Origin: Campylorhamphus procurvoides
Taxonomy: Eukaryota; Chordata; Aves; Passeriformes; Dendrocolaptidae
Reading direction: 5' to 3'
Length of the DNA stretch: 64,000 bases
Assembly (NCBI GenBank): GCA_013396655.1
Contig: WBMV01000084.1
Coordinates: 712,328 to 776,327 of the forward strand
Shown here: piece after piece, positions 39,223 through 50,900 of the stretch
How positions within the stretch are numbered: the stretch's first letter is position 1
How the letters are laid out: the number at the start of each line of letters is the position of its first letter
Program-made: the position numbers and the translations under genes
The notes under the pieces: model-generated
The model's input: the letters and a program-made list of their open reading frames with translations, nothing else
Told to the model about the DNA's origin: nothing
Database searches by the model: none

Positions 39223-40536
39223 CTTTTATAATTTAATGGGAATGAAAATAGAAGAAGGAACAATAGGGGAATAGAAATGCTGCCAACCTCACATTATAGT
39301 CAGGGAGAAAATTAGGTGATAAAACCCCTAAATGGTTCTCTTTTGAACATTTAAATTATAGGGGAGCACAAGGTCTATGAAATTTGTTCTTTTAAATCAC
39401 AGTGGTGTTTTTGAGAGTTCTACTTCAGATGTTTAAGCTTGAGGCAGTACAACCTACTGCACAGGTCATTAAACTAGGTTTCTTGATTTTATCCTTGTCC
39501 TGATACTGCTCTGCTGTGTCATGTTATGCAAATTATTTCACTTCTGTTTCATAGCGTTATTTCACATTTCTTAAAATGTGTATGTATAACAGGCTTTAAT
39601 ATGGATTGCCCCCATCTACACTGCTGTAATAAGACACCATTTCAAAGAGTGATGAGGAAATATTAGCTTCATAACCCAGTAAATAATGCAAGATCAGTGG
39701 TGGCTATAAAGTGTTCTATAAGTAAAGTAATTCAATTAGTATTTCTTATCATCACAGTTCAGGGAAGGGAAATGTTTAAGAACTATATTTTTATTGGTGA
39801 ATTTTGATGCAAGTTAAAGCATTTTTAGATGTAAGAGGGTCCTCAAAGAAAGCTGTAGTCAAACACCAGAACCAACAATACTTACACCCCATTTTACAAG
39901 AACAGGTTTCTTACCTCTTGATAGAAACCAATGGAAAAGCTTAACTTTTTAACTTTATCACATGCTATTCAGATTCTTAGCTGAAATCCTCTTAGTTTGT
40001 GAAGATATAATCTTCATTATCTCCTCTGAGGGATTTTCTACCATTCTTTCTTCCCTCTCACCCATGATTATCATGTCTTTTATTTGGAAAGATGAGCAAC
40101 ACAGCATTTTATATTGCAGAGAGACATGACAAAACAAATAAAAAGTCTGAATTACTGTAAGTAGGTGATTTTTTTTAAGTTCTGATGCCTGAGCCTACAC
40201 ACATAAATCAAGACCTGTCCATCTCAAGCAGAGATCACCCCTCCTGCAGGTGAGCGCTTCACAGAAGGTCATGTTACAGAACTGGGTTTTTAGCTCCCCA
40301 AAAAAGGGAGCTTTCTGTATTTTGAAGATAAAAGTCGTGAGTTCAGTCCCCAGGGTAGTGATCTGATTGTCTTTGGTATCTCTTGTCCCTAGTCAACACG
40401 CTCACTAAATTTAAAACAATCTTAAAACTTTTATTACATCATAAAAAGACATATGCAGGTATTGCAGAGATGCCCTTGCATGTTTTTGAACCGGACTTTG
40501 GATTGTAAGTGGATGTTGTAAGATAAGGAACTGAAT

Positions 40537-40639
40537 GAAAAAAAAAAAGAAAAAGAAAAAAGGAAAACCAAAAAAGAAAATAGGAAAAAAGCTAAGTGGA
40601 AGAAAACTGGGTAAAGGAAGAAAAGAGAAAAATAAAACC
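40537..40639 (+). repeat. Polypurine A/G-rich tract
   Basis: 31 bases are purine only (40,537-40,567), then about 70 more bases of A/G-rich sequence with few interruptions. A pyrimidine-rich stretch follows from about 40,640 to 40,800. GGAAAAAAGC near 40,583 and GGCTTTTTTTCCC near 40,683 form an imperfect inverted repeat across the switch. Confidence 0.7.
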
Positions 40640-41041
40640 TGTTCTTTTGTGTTATGCTGGGACACATCATCTTTATTCCCCTGGCTTTTTTTCCCTTCCA
40701 TGCTACTCTTGCTCTCTCTTGCCTCCTTCAGGTCTATATCTGCTCTGTGCCTTTCCTATTATTCCCCATCATCTTTTCCATCCTTCATTTAAAAAATCAC
40801 CACTTTTATGTCTGCACTAGTTCTGTAACACATCTCCCTTTGCGACATTTTTATGAATCACCAGTTCATTTAGGTTACACAGGACTCGTCAGTTTTCACT
40901 GCTTGGCACAGACTGCTCAGCAAGGCACTGACTACAGTGACAGGCAGCCCCCCATGGCCACGCTGCAGCCCCCCAAGGAGGAGAGGTAACACAGTGTCTC
41001 TAAGGCACAGACACGCAGTAGCATCCCTACAACTAACATCC

Positions 41042-41825
41042 ATGAGTCGCAGAATCCCTCAGGCTGGAAAAGATCTCTAAGAGACCATTGAGATCAGCTT
41101 TTGACTGATCACCACTGTGTCAACTCCACCACCTCCGTGGGCAACCTGTTCTGACACTTAACAATCCTTTCCATGAAGAAATTCCTCCTGATGTCCAGCC
41201 TGAACCCCCCCCGGTACAACTTGAGGCCATTTCCTCTTGTCCTGTCATTTGTTACCTGGAAGAAGAGGCTGATCCCCACTTTATTACAACCTCCTTTCAG
41301 GATGTTGAAGAGAGCGATAAGGTCATCCCTGAGCCTCCTCTTCTCAGGCTAAATATCCCCAGCTCCCTCAGCTGCTCCTTGTAGGATTCATGCTCCAGAT
41401 CCAGCACCCCCAGGTCTTTTTCCTCTGGGTCCCTTTCCAGCCACCCTTGCCCGAGCCTGTAGCACTGCCTGGGGTTGTTGTGACTCAAGGACAGGATCAG
41501 GCACTGGGCCTTGTAGAATCTCACACATTCGGCCTCAGCCCATCGATCCAACCTATCCAGATGCTTCTGCAGAGTTTCCTGCCCTCCAGCAGATCAACAT
41601 TCCCACCCAACTTCATGCCATCCACAAGCTTACCAAGGGTGCCCTCAATCCCCTCATCCAGGGGATCAGTAAAAATATTAAACAGGACTGGCCCCAATAC
41701 TGGGCCCTGGGGAATGCCACTGGTGACCAGTCCCAGTTGGATGTAACTCCATCCACACCAGTCTCTGGGCCCACCTGCCCAGGAGTTTTTAACCCAGCCA
41801 AGAGTGTCCAAGCCATGGGCTGCAT
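41042..41825 (-). mobile_element. CR1 LINE fragment, 3' half with internal deletions
   Basis: The plus strand begins AGAATCCCTCAGGCTGGAAAAGATCTC and continues through typical reverse-complement CR1 blocks: GGGCAACCTGTTCTGACA, GAGGCCATTTCCTCTTGTCC, CCCCAGCTCCCTCAGCTGCTCC, CAGCAGATCAACATTCCCACC and ACTGGCCCCAATACTGGGCCC. The element is on the minus strand. It covers the last part of ORF2 and the 3' UTR. Compared with CR1 as I know it, a few hundred bases are missing near 41,395-41,402, where 'TGCTCCAGAT' runs straight into 'CCAGCACCCCCAGGTC'. A smaller piece is missing near 41,120. It is 5'-truncated near 41,825. Confidence 0.93.
41297..41811 (-). pseudogene. CR1 ORF2 reverse-transcriptase remnant
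   Basis: On the minus strand, 41,521-41,811 reads [19 protein letters not shown], the conserved reverse-transcriptase block before the catalytic site. It continues into [20 protein letters not shown]1 normally has an F/Y-A-D-D box at this point, so the catalytic aspartates are partly lost. A second frame (41,297-41,551) continues with [16 protein letters not shown] and HNNPRQCYRLGQGWLE, showing a frameshift between the halves. The protein stops where the internal deletion removes the ORF2 C-terminus. It is dead: truncated, frameshifted and with a mutated active site. Confidence 0.9.
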
Positions 41826-44800
41826 CATTTCAAACCCATTCACCTGGCACCAAAAGGATCAAATTAAACAATACAGAGAACACAGGAACAGGAGAGAACA
41901 CAGGCACTGCTTCAAGGTGAAAACTGACCTATCTTGTCCTCTGGACTGAGCAATGAGAAAACACCTCATGCAAAAGGAACAGCACAGAGCTAGCAAGAAC
42001 ATTAAGACATGGAAATGTATACAAAAGCAACCTGCAAGAGCTAGGGGCACATCGGTGCATGTTGACTTCTCCTTCATCACCAGATTCATGGCTTCAAAGA
42101 CATTTGCCACCCCCCTTATAAAGTTCCCATAAAATTTATTGTCTGTATTTTCTGTTTCCAGATGGCATTTTTCATTCTCAGTGTTTGCCAGGCTTATCTT
42201 GTCCATTTGTCTTTCCAAAGCGTTTTTCTGTCTAAAACATCAGAAATCACTTTACACTTTAATTGATCTCCTCTATGCTGTTTCATTAGTTACTTTTATG
42301 CACTGGTGTGATTTATTTTTTTCTGGCAGCATTATACAGCACCATTTTTTTGCCACAAAATTCTCATTTAATTCATCTCAAGTGAATCATGAACAACCAG
42401 CCATTCACCAGGATGCAACATATGGTCCTTTGCAAGTGTCATGTCTACAGTTACTCAGAGAAGCACTATGTTCTGTTCTTTTCAAAGCTGTTACGTGTCT
42501 ACACTCCACGCCACCAATGACAACCTTGTCCCCAAGCAACTTCAAGTATCTTAATTTTTGGATATTAAACCTTGGATACTTTTGAAACAGATTTCCAGAG
42601 ATTGCAGCCCCCTCAATCTCGGAATCTTTTTATATTCAGATGCAAAAAAAGTAATAAATGCAAAATCTTTTGTGACATATAGAAATCTTGCTTTTCTCAA
42701 CCCGTTCCTCAGTGCTGGTTATTCTATCTTTAAGTATAGTAATACAAATAATTATTTGATGCCAAACAAAACTGTTGAAGCCAAATATCCTATTTCCATT
42801 TGCTCTCAGGCCATGAACAGTGAGGGACAAGGACAGTCCTCTTGCCAGGCTTTGCCTGGGAAAGCTTTGACACATTTAATGACTTAAAGGCTGTGTCAGA
42901 GGTCACAACCAAGTGACTCCTTACACTAGCCATGTAAGCAGTTACAAATTCACAAGGTTTTGGACCCTTACATTCTCACACTGCAGAGACGTGAGCAGAT
43001 TGTATAGGCCAATCACAGACCCCCTTAGATGGCTCCTGGGCAGTGTCTCACAAATGAGCCCCTTCCCACATGACAGGACCTCCACATTTCAACTACTTTT
43101 TGTCCTTTTCTATGTTCACCTTTTTTTCTTTTCTTTGTGAGATGGAATGACACAGTAGCCCACATGATGCCTCATTGCATACACTATCCTGCCCTCAGCT
43201 CCTTCCCTTATAATTCCCACCACTGTTGGCTTTCTTAGCTGCCACCAAGCCTCAAGTTAACTTCAGCAAACTAGCCACAAAATTCTCCTCCTCACTTTTA
43301 CAAATGAAATTCTCAGTAATGAACTACATGTAGTTTCATAGGTCTCTCTAGGTATAGGCTTGTCATTTGGGGTCATGGCTTCTCCAACTTTTTGCAGCTA
43401 GCTTTAGAAATTACTGAGGCTTTGGTATCCTCACTATTTACATGCTTGTCTGATCACATCTACATATGCTGAAAAATGCAGATCCCAACCTCCCCTACTT
43501 AGGACTGTCTTCTTTTTGAAAACTGATTCTTTCTTCCTATTCTTTGTCCTTGCTGTCTGAATCAGTTTTTAATGCATGAATGGAGCTTCTCCTTATGCAT
43601 AATGGGTATCAAGAGCCTTTGGAGAGCAAACTCCTAGGAAGTCCCAGTTAAGTCCAGCATCTTGGATCTTCATATTATTTCAGAGGAATTGACACTGAAG
43701 CATTTAAAAGCATTATGTCAGAGTAAAGACAGGTAATAAAACCACTACTAACAGCCAGAGGGATAGAATTCTCAGAAGTGACTGCAAATTCAAAACAAAG
43801 ACCAAAGAGAAAGGAACACTAAAGTAATTGTCCTTTTTAATCTGAAAAAAAAAATATTTCTGTATATTTAGTTTGTTGTTCAACCAGAAATTATAAAGAA
43901 TTTTCATAATTCTGCTTTGCTGGTTTAATGTCAGGTAGGACAGACACCCCTGAAGGACAGTGCAGGTTAAATCGGTTTAAGTCTTCCATCTCCCAAACAA
44001 CATTATCCTAGTCTTTTTAAAGACAAGATTTAGCCAGCTATCCTTCAGCCAGTGGTTAGCGTGAATGCACAAAAGCCTCTGTTGATGCTCTTTTGCCAAA
44101 TTCACATCCAATACATAACTCAGCTGAAACATGGATTCTACAATTTGAGACTGATGAAGCAATTTTCTGGATGACACCTTCTTTCACCAGGTCTTGCAGC
44201 CACAGCTTAAACAAACCAACAATTTACCTTAAAGTACCTAAAGCGTGTTAATAATTCATTCTCTTTTTGAGGTAGATGGAAAAAGTTTTCAGCTTTGGGT
44301 GTATTTTGGTTTCTTTGGTTTTTAAAGGATTTGGTGATGCCCAGGAATTAACTTTTCTCTGATCCATTCACTGCATAAAAAACTACAACAACCACCCTGA
44401 AACAACAACAAAACCCTTGTACCACTTTTAAACAAAACTGACTCCACAATAAGAAAGCTTTCAGCCCAGCTTGGAATTGTAATAAGCTCCCACAGTATGA
44501 GAAGAGATTGAAGTTTTCATTTGGTTAGGCTTGGAATATCACGCTGGCCTGTGCTCCAAGAATGTCTAACAAAAGTAAACAAGATACTAACACCTCCAAA
44601 AAGACTTTTCCTTTTGTTTAAAAAAGACAGGCACTTGCAGAAGTTATCTAAATCATTAAAAAGGAAGCCCAAAGAGGAAGAAGTGGATTAGAGCCAAGAA
44701 TTATTTCAACAGCCAGTACAGTGACAGCAAGTACAGATCACCCAGTATAGGATTCAGAAATTTATATGTATATCTTTAGTCCTTCATGTAGCACTTCTGA

Positions 44801-45748
44801 TTTTAGAACTGCTGAAAAGAACATTTCAATGATAAGCTTCAGACAACTTATAACCCTTTTTAAAAAAATAAAGGTATACTTATAATAATAAAAAAGCCTT
44901 AAGAATCTCACATGCATTTCCAACCAGACTCTTTCCTTACTAAATAACAATATTCCGGATGGTATACATTTGAGTCATATGCACATACTCTTCTGAAATG
45001 CAACAATCACAGTCCTTGCATTTTGTTCAGCAGGCTGTATGGCCTTCAGCATAACAAGTCAACTCAGCCCTTCCATCACAGAACAGCTCAAAGGTGTGCA
45101 GCTGGAATGCAGCCCCTTATCTCAACCCATGCCTTGTATCACTGGGTGGCAGGGTGGGCTTGTGTCTGTTGCATCTTCCAAAAGATGGTGAGAAAAGGAT
45201 TTATCATTAGATTACAGGCACAATGGGCTTCCACATCATTCCAGTAGTTAAAGACAAAAGTTCCCAGTTAACTTTTTTTTCAGAATCCATGGCTCTAAAA
45301 AAGCACTTAAAATAGCATTTAAATAAAACTTACATTCCTCCAGGAAGAAACAGCAAATATTTCTTCTGCCACACCTTTGTGAAGCCACAAATCAAAATAC
45401 TTCAACGCCTGACAGGGACAGGCATTAAGAAGTTCAATACAGGTTATGAGAATAGTTTAACATGTTAAGATGAAACACATATAAATTCATATTTAAAGCT
45501 TGAAGATCAAGCATGAAGCATACACAGTTCATGAAAGACTTAAAATCTCTGAATGGTTGAAATCAACGGATTCTCAGTTACAGAGATAATCGAAACTAAT
45601 TATCTAATTAAAACTAGCAAAAGAATTTAACAAATCAAAGCAACCTCAAAGCAGAAAGTAGCACTAATTCTAGAGACTTAACACGTCTCTTTGAGCCTAA
45701 AGAATTATAAGTTGGTCAACATTTAAAAAGCCAAGGAAAATAATTTGA

Positions 45749-45809
45749 TACTTGTAACGAGGAAACAGAGCATCAATTTCACTGAGATTTTGCTTAGATT
45801 AAAAGGAAT
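45749..45809 (+). repeat. Diverged 61-base repeat, copy 1
   Basis: This matches 46,318-46,378 without gaps at 54 of 61 positions by eye. All seven differences are transitions. It is either an old dispersed repeat or a diverged haplotype or paralogue segment drawn into the mis-joined contig described at 46.3 kb. Confidence 0.7.
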
Positions 45810-46131
45810 GGGCCACTCAAGGTATTAGTATGAAAAGTTGGAGTGAAAACGACAATATGAGAATTTTAGAGGGAAAAGTTATTGTGCTGCTGGAAACACT
45901 GCCATAATTGTGCAAAAAATCTGGATGCCAACTTAAGGAGAATGTGAGTTATTTGAAGCAAGGAAGAACATTGCTTCATTGTACTTCAGTGGGTTGGTGG
46001 CACAACAGGTAGGAATAAAACGCTGTTACAGAAATTAGAAGATTTCCAGACTAGAGGGTGGCTTCAAATACAGTCAATTCTAGGCTACAGTTGCAACATT
46101 ATTTACAGCTTGAATTTTCATCAGTACAACA

Positions 46132-46316
46132 CACACACAATCCCCAGCCTCTTGAGGCTTGAGCAAAGCATAAAATGCATTTTGTACCAGGCACCCAGCA
46201 ACTCACTAGCTCACAGCTTTTCCTCTAATGATCACAGGACAGCATTACAAAAATGCCCAGGATTTTTTTGACAGGAGGACTGCAAGTGAGAATTTTTTGT
46301 TTTGTTTTGTTTAATG
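46132..46316 (+). repeat. 185-base exact duplicate, copy 1 (contig end)
   Basis: Identical to 46,747-46,931 by direct reading. This copy ends exactly at the 'n' at 46,317. The two copies look like one locus represented at the end of one contig and the start of another. Confidence 0.9.
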
Positions 46317-46317
46317 N
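46317..46317. other. Single 'n': contig join
   Basis: An isolated ambiguous base lies exactly at the end of a 185-base duplicate and the start of a different segment, which marks an assembly junction rather than a base-call problem. Confidence 0.85.
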
Positions 46318-46378
46318 TACTCGTAACAAGGAAATGGAGCACCAGTTTCACTGAGATTTTACTTAGATTAAAAGGAAT
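46318..46378 (+). repeat. Diverged 61-base repeat, copy 2
   Basis: Ungapped counterpart of 45,749-45,809 with seven transition differences. It starts immediately after the 'n' at 46,317 and ends three bases before the exact 364-base duplicate begins. Confidence 0.7.
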
Positions 46379-46381
46379 TTT

Positions 46382-46745
46382 CTCTATTTTCTTTAGTTAC
46401 CTCAAAACAGTCCAGAAAAGAGACATTGGTTCAGGTTGTTACAGCTTTAACAAATTAAATAGCAGGTTTTGAAATCCCACAGCCTGGCCAACTACTTATT
46501 ATGAAGTCATAGAGGATATCTGAGTATTGTTTTTCAGCCACTGACATGGCACCCAGACACTTAGAAGGCTGCTGTTGCTTGTGTTTGCCAAGTGTTTGTC
46601 TACACTTCAGAAAAAGTTACAGGTTAATAAGGGATTAAGAGTGAAGTGCAATGCCTTTAAATCATATCACTTCTCTTCCTCCTTAGAACATCTTAGTTGT
46701 GTGTTTTCAACTTTCCAGGTTTATGGCATTGGTTTTGTTAGCCAA
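46382..46745 (+). repeat. 364-base exact duplicate, copy 1 (inserted contig)
   Basis: Identical to 47,619-47,982 by direct reading, and it ends exactly at the 'n' at 46,746. Exact identity over 364 bases in non-coding DNA, bounded by an 'n', points to an assembly artefact (false duplication) rather than a biological repeat. Confidence 0.9.
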
Positions 46746-46746
46746 N
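46746..46746. other. Single 'n': contig join
   Basis: Second isolated ambiguous base. On its right the sequence restarts with the 185-base block already seen at 46,132. Confidence 0.85.
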
Positions 46747-46931
46747 CACACACAATCCCCAGCCTCTTGAGGCTTGAGCAAAGCATAAAATGCATTTTGT
46801 ACCAGGCACCCAGCAACTCACTAGCTCACAGCTTTTCCTCTAATGATCACAGGACAGCATTACAAAAATGCCCAGGATTTTTTTGACAGGAGGACTGCAA
46901 GTGAGAATTTTTTGTTTTGTTTTGTTTAATG
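46747..46931 (+). repeat. 185-base exact duplicate, copy 2 (contig start)
   Basis: Identical to 46,132-46,316. From 46,932 it continues into unique sequence (TGCTCAAGTGG), whereas the first copy breaks off at the 'n'. Confidence 0.9.
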
Positions 46932-47618
46932 TGCTCAAGTGGTTCCACCCTTTCTTGTATTGTCTTTTCTAGTCAATTCAGAACCAAACAGGACTCACAT
47001 TGTCATTATGGCTACCGGTTTGTTCGGTGCCAAATTCATACAGGATGTCAGAAAAATATCACACTACTTATTCCTTTGTTGATCTTACATATCCCGTACA
47101 CTATGAAAAATTATTCTTTTCCATACAATTTCCTAGTTTTATAAAGACAGGAGCAGGCATGAATTTCTGTTTGCTTTGCTAAGGCCACCACACAGTATAT
47201 CCAGTCACAGAGTAAGTTAGCACCAGTCAGCAATACCACAGGACCTAAAGAAACAAGCAGATCCTGTATAGACATCCCAGAATACCTTCTCGTTCATTAT
47301 AGAATTTGCTGCATACATGCTGAACAGTCTCTTCTGTCCTACAGAGAACTTCCATAAAAATATTACTGGCTCCTGGGGTCTAAAACGGAAAACGTGAGCT
47401 CAAGCAACTATGGGAATCCTTCCCATTATTAAAATAGTAAACACCACACGTTTAAATAATAAAGTCAATAGAATAAGGACTTTACTATGGAAATTGCTTG
47501 AGTAAGAGATATCCAGAAGTCCTAATTCATGCAATAGACTTGTAGTACTAATGAGAAGATGGGACCAGACAGCATCATTCCACACCAGAAAGGGGTATGA
47601 GTTTGAGATTTTTAAAAC

Positions 47619-47982
47619 CTCTATTTTCTTTAGTTACCTCAAAACAGTCCAGAAAAGAGACATTGGTTCAGGTTGTTACAGCTTTAACAAATTAAATAGC
47701 AGGTTTTGAAATCCCACAGCCTGGCCAACTACTTATTATGAAGTCATAGAGGATATCTGAGTATTGTTTTTCAGCCACTGACATGGCACCCAGACACTTA
47801 GAAGGCTGCTGTTGCTTGTGTTTGCCAAGTGTTTGTCTACACTTCAGAAAAAGTTACAGGTTAATAAGGGATTAAGAGTGAAGTGCAATGCCTTTAAATC
47901 ATATCACTTCTCTTCCTCCTTAGAACATCTTAGTTGTGTGTTTTCAACTTTCCAGGTTTATGGCATTGGTTTTGTTAGCCAA
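47619..47982 (+). repeat. 364-base exact duplicate, copy 2
   Basis: Identical to 46,382-46,745. This copy is embedded in continuous sequence on both sides, so it is probably the genuine location. Confidence 0.9.
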
Positions 47983-50900
47983 CTTCCTGTGTAAGATTAC
48001 ATTCTGTTGATTTCTTGCCAAAAATATTCAGACTAGAAGAGATGAAATCTTCAACCACCAACTTGAATAGTATAGCTGACATATATCTTCAGCCAACTGC
48101 AGTTTGACATCTATGGACAGCACTGTACTAAACACAAATTTCACTGAACATCACTTCAAGGGGAGACTTAGATATCATATCAGCAACGAACAGTGGCCAA
48201 AACCTTCGTGTTTAATGCCACTTCACAGCAAGATCTCAGGTTAACCTCAGCCATAAAACAGTGCTAACCACAACAGCCTTTTGCCCAAAATGGGGAGAAA
48301 GGCAAAGAACTTCAGTGGAAATAAAATAGCACAGATCTGTTAAAACTATAAAAGAACATGAGTTGCTATCAGGTAATAGCTGGAGTTTCTTTTAATGAAC
48401 GGGATATTAAATAAAGATCTAAGCTGTTGTAGATATTGTTAAAGGATGCAACTTGTAGCTTTATGATTTAGACAAGTCCCTAGTGCGTGCTGAGTTTCCA
48501 GCTGGCAAGGTGGCTCTAAGACACTCCAAAGTTGGTTGTACAGGAATTGTAGAAAGCAATCCCCAGTTTAGAGCCAAGAATATTCCATCTACTACTGAAG
48601 AAAACAAGGCAAAGCTGAATTCCCCTGTGACACAAGATACAACTCCATGCTTTGTTTTTTTCTCAAAGGGGAAGGACTACTGGAAGGACTAAATAGAAGC
48701 ACCTAATCTGCTGATATTCATTTATTTGACTTATTGCTGTAAAAGACTCAGGGACAACAAACTAACAAGACAAAGCCAAAACCATGTTTCAATCTAATTT
48801 TTCCCCCAGCTCAAGCCATTTCCACCACTTCTACCTCAGATGTATCTACCTAACGCCAAGCATCATTCCATTACAATGCTGTGTTCTGAGAATGACTCAT
48901 CAGTCAAATAATATTTCTGTAAAACATCTGCAGAACTCAGTGATGCCAGGCTGTAGAACACACTGCTAGCTCTTAAGAGCAGTAATAATTCTGGTTGGCA
49001 TTTCTGATTATAGGAAAAACAGGTAGGCATAATTTGGGAGTTATTATCTTTGGGGGTTGTGTTAAACAAGACTTTGTTTGCTACACAGGCTGAACAGCAG
49101 CTCATCATTGCCCATCTCTCAGCAGCAGTTTTCATGCTTGTAAGTGCATGCTGACCCACTCTGATAACCAAATAGCATTTCAAACACTCTGCATACAGCA
49201 GTAAGGTGACTCTGGTGTTTGGTAACAGGACATCTGTTTGGGAACACATTTTAAGGCCAGTTTGCGGCAAAGAGAACTTGTGAGATAGGGAATACTTCTC
49301 CTACAGTGCTACCAAGTCAGATTTGCTGTATTTTCCACAAAAGTCAAACTGATATCATCTACCAAAACTCAATTGCAAGGTCCTTTTTACAAGGCCTGAA
49401 CAGGGAAGTTAAGTGCCCTTAAATCCTCAGCAGCAATATAAATGCCAAAGCCCTCAGAAAATTTTTGGGGAAAGCAAGCCAGTTCTCCTGGACTCACATT
49501 TATAATTTTTTCGTCTTTCTTTTTTTATTTTTTTGTTATGAAGAGTTATAGGAAGTAACTTTCCCCGGGTTTTGTTGCTGTTGTTCTGTTATTTCCTTCA
49601 ACAGAGTAACATAATGGCTGTGACAAACATAAAAGGAGGAGTAAAAGTAAAGTGCCAAAAGCTTCCTTCATTAAAGCATGTTTTCCACTTCACTGTGTCT
49701 GCTAAAAGCACACAGCAATCTCTCTACAATGCCAACATTGCTTCATTATTTTTCTTTTGTTTCAATGAGGCAACATAGATCAACCCAGCAGCAAGAAAGA
49801 AAGAATCCTCTTCCTCCTCTGATGTGTGGGTGTATGCAAAGAAATAGCTTACATTTTGGCTCACAGACCCAAATTTTATCACTAGCACTGTCACAGTGAG
49901 ACAAAACATCACTTTGTTGATCAAAGGCTAGAAAACATTGCTACCTTGTACAATAGGGAGCAGAAATTATTTCAAACTAATTCATGTCTACCATAACAAA
50001 GATACTAATTTATACAAAGTTGGGTTTTTTTAAATGTAGAGACCCAAATATGATTAAAATAAAGACATTATTTCCTTAAAAACTATTACCTTTAGGCAAC
50101 ATCAGCACAAATACAAGTAATAACTCATTGAGAAATAATAATTTCCTCCTTTTCAACACAGATCAAAAGCATTAGTCACAAACCTGACTTTAAAGCCTTT
50201 GCCTAAGAACTAGGTGTTTCCTTTCTCCACACCCTGCCCCAAGATTTGCCACTGAAAGCATTCCTTTTTCCTTTTTTTTTTTTTGAAAAGGCATTTTGAT
50301 TTAAAGAAAACAATGCATTATTTGATTACTATGCTAATTTAAAGTTCTTTTCAATTAAGTGACACTTTTAATGCTGTATTACTTCTAAACTGGTTGATAT
50401 TGTTACAGTGAAATAAAACAGTCAAGACATACTTGTTTGCAATAAAGGAAAAAGAATCTACGGACCAGTTGAGAAAAAAATTAATTCAAGAGTAGTTTCA
50501 CAACCCTGTAGGATATTAACAAGACTTTTTGAAACTGTAGTAAGTCTAACATGATTTTAAAAACAAAATCAAAACAACAATACCAGAAAGAGGGAAAAAA
50601 TCCCACTCCTTTCCTGTCGCTCAAAAACTAAGGTTCTATAAAATATCTGAAACATTTACTGTCAACCTTTAAGCCATCTTTAATAGATATCCTAAATCAA
50701 GACACAAGATGTCACATGATTCACATCCATATCATGATTCATGAACCAAAAATAGAGTATCTTTCATATCACACAGAATAAAAAGTTCTTGCACTCTTGG
50801 AGGATGTGACAAAATTGACTAAATCTTATTTCCTTGCATTTTTTTTATTGGACAAGGAGTCGAATCATGAATTCTCTTGTAGCAATTAGACACTTGTGAT

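Noticed and set aside
46575..46886. ORF of 103 codons repeated at 47,812 as if it were a duplicated gene
   Set aside because: The repeat is the exact assembly duplication. The ORF crosses an 'n', and its sequence resembles no protein.
48863..49270. 135-codon minus-strand ORF
   Set aside because: No domain, signal or splice context was seen. It is within the range expected by chance in 64 kb.
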